Part shown: positions 55,101-61,100 of the stretch, one piece after another
How positions within the stretch are numbered: the first letter of the stretch is position 1
Layout of the letters: each line of letters begins with the position of its first letter
NCBI GenBank assembly: GCA_946811185.2
Contig: OX328102.1
Coordinates: 10,613,694-10,677,693, forward strand
Direction of reading: 5' to 3'
DNA from: Hippopus hippopus
Taxonomy: Eukaryota > Mollusca > Bivalvia > Cardiida > Cardiidae
Length of the DNA stretch: 64,000 bases
Made by a program: the position numbers and the translations under genes
The notes under the pieces: generated by a model
Seen by the model: only the letters and a program-made list of their open reading frames with translations
What the model was told of the DNA's origin: nothing
Databases searched by the model: none

Positions 55101-58100
55101 CTGTTTGAGAATATGTTACTTCTTAACCCATTACCACACAATCCCTACTTTTGACGACCCTGAGAAAGAAGCCTTTAGAAAACATTGTGGGTTAAGGAGA
55201 AAATGCTGGTAACCAGCATTTTCTCCTTTTCCCACAATGTTTTCTACCCTTCACAAAACAAATTTCAAATTTTCAGTCACTATTATTTTGTCGTCTGCAA
55301 ATGCTTTCGATTTGGACAAGCCTGAAATATTGTCATTTGGTAATGAGTTAACCATTTATCAGATGATTCCATTTATTAACCCTTTACCACAAAATCCTAA
55401 GTTTTAACAACCCTGAGGAAGAAGACTTTTGAAAACATTGTGGGAAAAGGAGAAAATACTGGTAACCAGCATTTTCTCCAATCCCAACAAAGTTTTCTAC
55501 CCTTCTCAGACAACTTGTCCCTTTTGAACTTCATTTCATTTCTTGCCTGTAAATGCTTTTAATTTGGACAAGTCTAAAATTTTGCCATGTGGTAAAGAGT
55601 TAAAAGAAATCCTGAGGCAGAGGGCTTTCAAAAACATTGTGTAAACTGCATTTTCTGCTTTTTCCCCAATGTATTTTGTATTAGCTTCTGCAAAAAAAAA
55701 AAAAATGGCTTCTATGACAGATTCTTTAACTGAAAAGTTATTGAATGAAATAAAAAAACCATGCCTGTGATTGTCCTGAAAATTTGTCATTATCACAAAA
55801 TGTGATTTGTTACTGAACACCTTCAAATATTCAATAATATAGATTCAACCTAGGTCCTTGACTCTATACCACACAATGCCATGTTTCAACAACCATGAAT
55901 TACCGGGCTTTTGGAAACACTGTAGGAAAGGAGAAAATGCTGATTACCAGCATTTTTTTTCTTTTTCCCACAATGTTTTCTGCCCATTGCAAGGCAAGTT
56001 CCATCTCATATGCCTCAAGTAATTTGTCAAATGCTTTCAATATGGACAAGTTTAAAATTCTGTTGACTGGTAAAGATTTAATCCTTTACTAAACAATCCT
56101 TACTTTTAACTGCTCCAAGAAGAAGGACTTTTGAAAACATTGTGGAAAAAGGCGAAAATGCTGGTAACCAGCATTTTCTCCTTTTCCTACAATGTTATCC
56201 GTCCTTTCAAAAACAGTTTCATAAATTGTGTAACAAATAATTTCTTGTCTGCAAATGCTTTTAATTTGGACTAGTCTAATTTTTTGTTCTCTGGTAAAGA
56301 GTCAAACTCATTTGCATACCATGAGGCATACATAAAAGGGAGATAAGAGCATGAACCACAACAAAGCTGTAACCTCACCTCACATTGATCTCCCCTTCAA
56401 TAGTGGCTAAACCTGAAGCAACAACTTTAAAAGCTCCACCCCCTTTGGAGTTATCTGCCCCTGATCCAGGCTCTGTAGGCCCTTTGTAATAATCATAGAC
56501 AGCTCCTCTAACATAGGTCTGTGAGCCACTGTCTGTGTAACCACCACCTTCTCCACTGTGAGACGCACCATAGTTCTCCAGATATCCTAGAATTCATAAA
56601 ATATCAACAATTCAAACTTTGCATGCACAACTTAAGTCCAATAAAAAAAACCTTGCTATTGTCATAGACAACTCCTCGAACATAAGTCTGTGAGCTGCTG
56701 TCCATGTAACCAACCCTTTTTTGAGTCATCATTGCTTTCTCCTCTTTAAATGCTTTCAATTTGGACAAGGCTAAAATATTGTCATGTGGTAAAGCATTCT
56801 TGAAAGTACCTGCTCAAAAAGCCATATTTTGAAAAATAGTTCAGCACTAATTTGATATTTCTTTTTTTTTTTTGTTCGGTCAAACTGCAGTTGCACTTAA
56901 TTAAAAATGATTTGGTTGTGACTGATTTCAAGCTGACAGAACTTTAAAAAATTTACATTCATAAATGACTTCTCATAGCTAAAATGCCTAAAACTAACAA
57001 ACCGGTACAGTAGCCAAATGAACAATAAATGCATACATTTACTTATTAGGGGTATGAAATTAATTAAAAACTAAAGCAACATTTGTAGGTCAGTGCACTT
57101 TTATGTGAAAGGAACGAAAAATATGGTAAGATAATATTTTATAAGCAGAGCAATTTCTCCCTTTACCAAATGATTTGAAAGGTTGTCAGTTGCAATCCCA
57201 ACATAGTAAAAGGAGGAACTGTGTCAACATGAAACATTGAAAAAAAAACGAATAAAAAAGTTACAATTTCAACACACCTGTCCCTGAGGCATTTTCCACT
57301 CTGGCACTCATATCCAGTATTCCATCCTCTTCTATCATGAGATCTGTAGTATCAACCTGAAGTCTGTAGGCCTCTATCAACCCAGACGGGGCTACATACA
57401 TCGAGGTCAAACTCATCTGGTACTGCACGTCATCTGTCATGGTTAGTTTACCACCAGCCATCACATTCAGTGCTGTTAGGGTGTAATGACCAGCGATGGT
57501 ACTGCCCTGTAATATTCAAGTAGTTATTCTCTACAAGATGATAAAAATTTTAGACCTTTCCAAAACTGAAGCATTTGCAGACAACAAATTAAGTCCCAAA
57601 TGACAGGATTTGTCTTATGAAAAGAGAATAAATATTTGTGGGAATAGGAGAAAACGCTGGTTCTCCTTACACAGACCACACAATTTTAGACTTGTACATG
57701 TTTTATGACCCAGAGTGAGAAGGGGTTTTAAAAACATTACTGGAAAAGAAAAAAAATGCTGATTACTACTCGTTTTCTCATTTTCTAACCATGCTTTCTT
57801 CTCTTTCAAAGACAAAATTCATCATTCCAGCCACATGTAAATTGTATTCTACTAATGCTTCAAATATAACAAGTCTAAAATTTAATTATCTGTTGAAGAA
57901 TTAAACAATTCACATCATTCTTTAGCAAAGCTTACCATAGTGGTTGTTTGTTTATTTGTTTTGTGTTTCAAGCTATTTCTAACATTACTTCAATCTTATG
58001 GTGGCAGCCAGTGCATCCATTTTTGTTTTCCTGGAGTTACTTTTTACCAGTACTTCACAGAACAATCTTCTCAAGCCACTGCCTACTTTCCATTATGAAT

Positions 58101-61100
58101 ATTGTTGAAAAAATGTTCAGTGAGAGAGAAATTAATGCTGTTGAAATAACAAATGATCCATGCTCTGGCAAACGGAGCCTTAATGCATCTGCATAAGGCA
58201 TAGTACCAAGCAAGACATCACATAATTATGGTTCTATGAAATACATTATGTCTAACAACAAGCTGAATCCTGCGGTATACTGGTCCTTTGACACGCAAAA
58301 ACTTGACTAAAAGCAAAAAAGTTTCTCCTTAGGTTAGCCTGTGCTTACCGCACAGGCTTTGCGGACTGCACAGGCTGACCTGGGTTGCTAATTATTACAG
58401 ATTCATTAAGCCCCCTTCTCACAGAGCATGGCTCAAATATAATTTGACTAAGCTGGGGAATCTAACCAGCCATCCCTGAGTTCCAAGCCCTGTATGATTA
58501 CCAACTGAGCAATTAACTTCTGCAAGACTTACCCTAGACATGCTGCTCTCCCCCAATATTAGATGTGCATCAGTGAGGGTGAGCTCTGTTACCCCACCCA
58601 TCTGTCCTTTAATGGTACTTGTGGCATAGAGCCATTCTACATTGGATGGCATTGTCAGTATTCCAGACTCATAAACATACACATTGGCTGGAAAGTAGTG
58701 ATCTATTGCACTGAAATGTATGATATTTACATTAATCCATTGCCACACAGTGCCCAGTTTTAATGACCAAGGGAGATTAGAGTTTTGAAAACATTGTGGG
58801 AAAAGGAGAAAATGCTGGTAACCAGCATTTTCTCCTTTTCCTACAATGTTTTCTACCCTCTCAGAAACAAATTCAATAGTTTGAGCCACATTTAGTTTGT
58901 TGTCTGAAAGTGCTTTGCATCTGGACAGTCTACAATACTGTCATGTAACAAAGAGTTGATTAATCTCTGTACTTAAAATCTAACAGACAGCTGTGTGATT
59001 TGTTTGTTTGTATTCGAGTTTAATGCTGTTTTAACAGCTAAGGTCATATCACAGCAGTCAGTGCACTTATGCATGTTTCCTGGCTTTTTTTCACACCAGT
59101 AATGACACAACCCAATTTCCACCCAATTGACTCCTTGTCTACATGCATCAGAGATGAGAGTTGAAAAATTGCTGGTAAGAAAGTATGCCTCAACCAAGCA
59201 TTGAAATCGCTACCTCCTGGTTGAGAGTCAAATGAGCTAACCACTGGATAGCTTTTTGATCACTTATATCTAAATCACGTACATATTTAGTCATTTGTAA
59301 AGTAAGTTTAAAAGCAAAGGTTATTGTTTCATTCCTCTTCCTACCAGAGTGTTAAATGAATGTGATCAGTTTGACAGTAATGAAACCTCATATCATATCA
59401 TTAAAAAGTAGGCATAAATCATGTGAAAGTTAGCTGTGCAAGCTATACTTATAGACTTGCCGGGTACATGCATGCAATCAAAAAGACAAAGACAAGTATG
59501 CAAGGTAGAAATCCTGAAAGCACTTTTTATAGCTTTAGCTGCATTTGCGGCCAGTTGAGTTCAAGATCAGATTGCACAAAATGTACATTCTGATCTTAGA
59601 TCTACACTGTTAACTTTACCCAGACATTCTAGAAAAATGCAACGTTGAAAATGAAATCATTTGGGTCTTGTATATAGAATGAAAATGTCTGATGGGTTTA
59701 CCTGGCACTACAGATTATAAGCAATGCCAATATAAAAAAGAAGCATTTACCTGATTGTGACACTCTGTTGTGGCCCAACATGGATTGTGCCCAGTTTTGC
59801 CGAGTTCTGTACAAAATCTTTACCATACAAGGCACTAGTGGTAAATGAAATGCTTCCTGGTATTGGGTCGAAGGCAATGTGAGCACCATTATAAAGATGG
59901 AGCTGATCTACACTTAATTCAGCAGTACTGGGAAATACTATCCATGTCCTTGAAGAATCTTCTTCTTTTAAACTTTCTTCTGTATATGTTGTGATGGATG
60001 ACTGTAAATGAAACATAAAATTGGCACAACTGTATATGAAATACAACATAAAGTTTGGAAAACTGCAAATAAAATATACAACAATATCTGGATTACTTTA
60101 AAGGTCTAGTGGTGGCCAAAAGTGTACAATTTGGATGTTAAAATGCATTTAGAATTAAATCATGCTCAATAAAATTAAGAAATTATGGTAAAATGACAAT
60201 CTGTTATTGCACGGTCAGCCCAAGTGTTAGTCTCTCGCAGAAAATTGAACTTCAAAACAAGGTAAAAAGTTGCCAAGTTGCACTATCTTTTGTTTACTTT
60301 TCATATGGTTTTAAAATTCTTTTTTTTCCAGTGACTAACATTTGGGCCAACTGTACAATAGCAGATTGTTGTCTTCTCCATAATTGCTATACTTTTAAAT
60401 GGTATGATTTAAATCTAAATGCATATTAATACCTATATTGTTTACTTTTGTCTTCTACTGGTCCTTTGAATAAAATACAAGATAAAATTTGGAGAATTGC
60501 AAACATAATGCATGAAGAATATAAAATTAAAGTTTTTTACAAATTAGTCTGCATACTTTTTTGAACCCACCAAAAATTTTAAAGGGGAGAAACATTAGAA
60601 GCAAAAATTTCACTGTAAATATCCTGCAACATAAACTTAACTTTTTGTGTGCAAGTTGTAATAGATGACTATAGATATGAGGAAATATGAATAAAGTTAC
60701 TATAACCATATGCCATTACTTGACTGGCTAGTTTTAGACCTAAGAAAAAGTCTCGTGCATTTGGAGAAATGAAACTCTCATGGCACTCAAGGACAGGAGC
60801 AACTGCTTGTTACATGAAACCAGTAAAGTAAACAAGCTTAACCCTTAAAGTGCCTTTCACAACTCTAGTTGCCTTTAGCAGCGAGTGTAGATCAATGATC
60901 AGATTGCATGGAACGTGCAGTCTGATCTTTGATCTATGCATCCACCTATAATTGCAATTTTTGGGTCTCACTTGAAGACTGAAAATGTCTCTTGGGTTTA
61001 TTTGGCACTCTAGGGGTTAAAAATAAAATGACAAATAAAGGTAAAAAGTACATACTGAGACTGAGCAAGGTGCTTCATTGTCAACATACAACTTTTTCTT

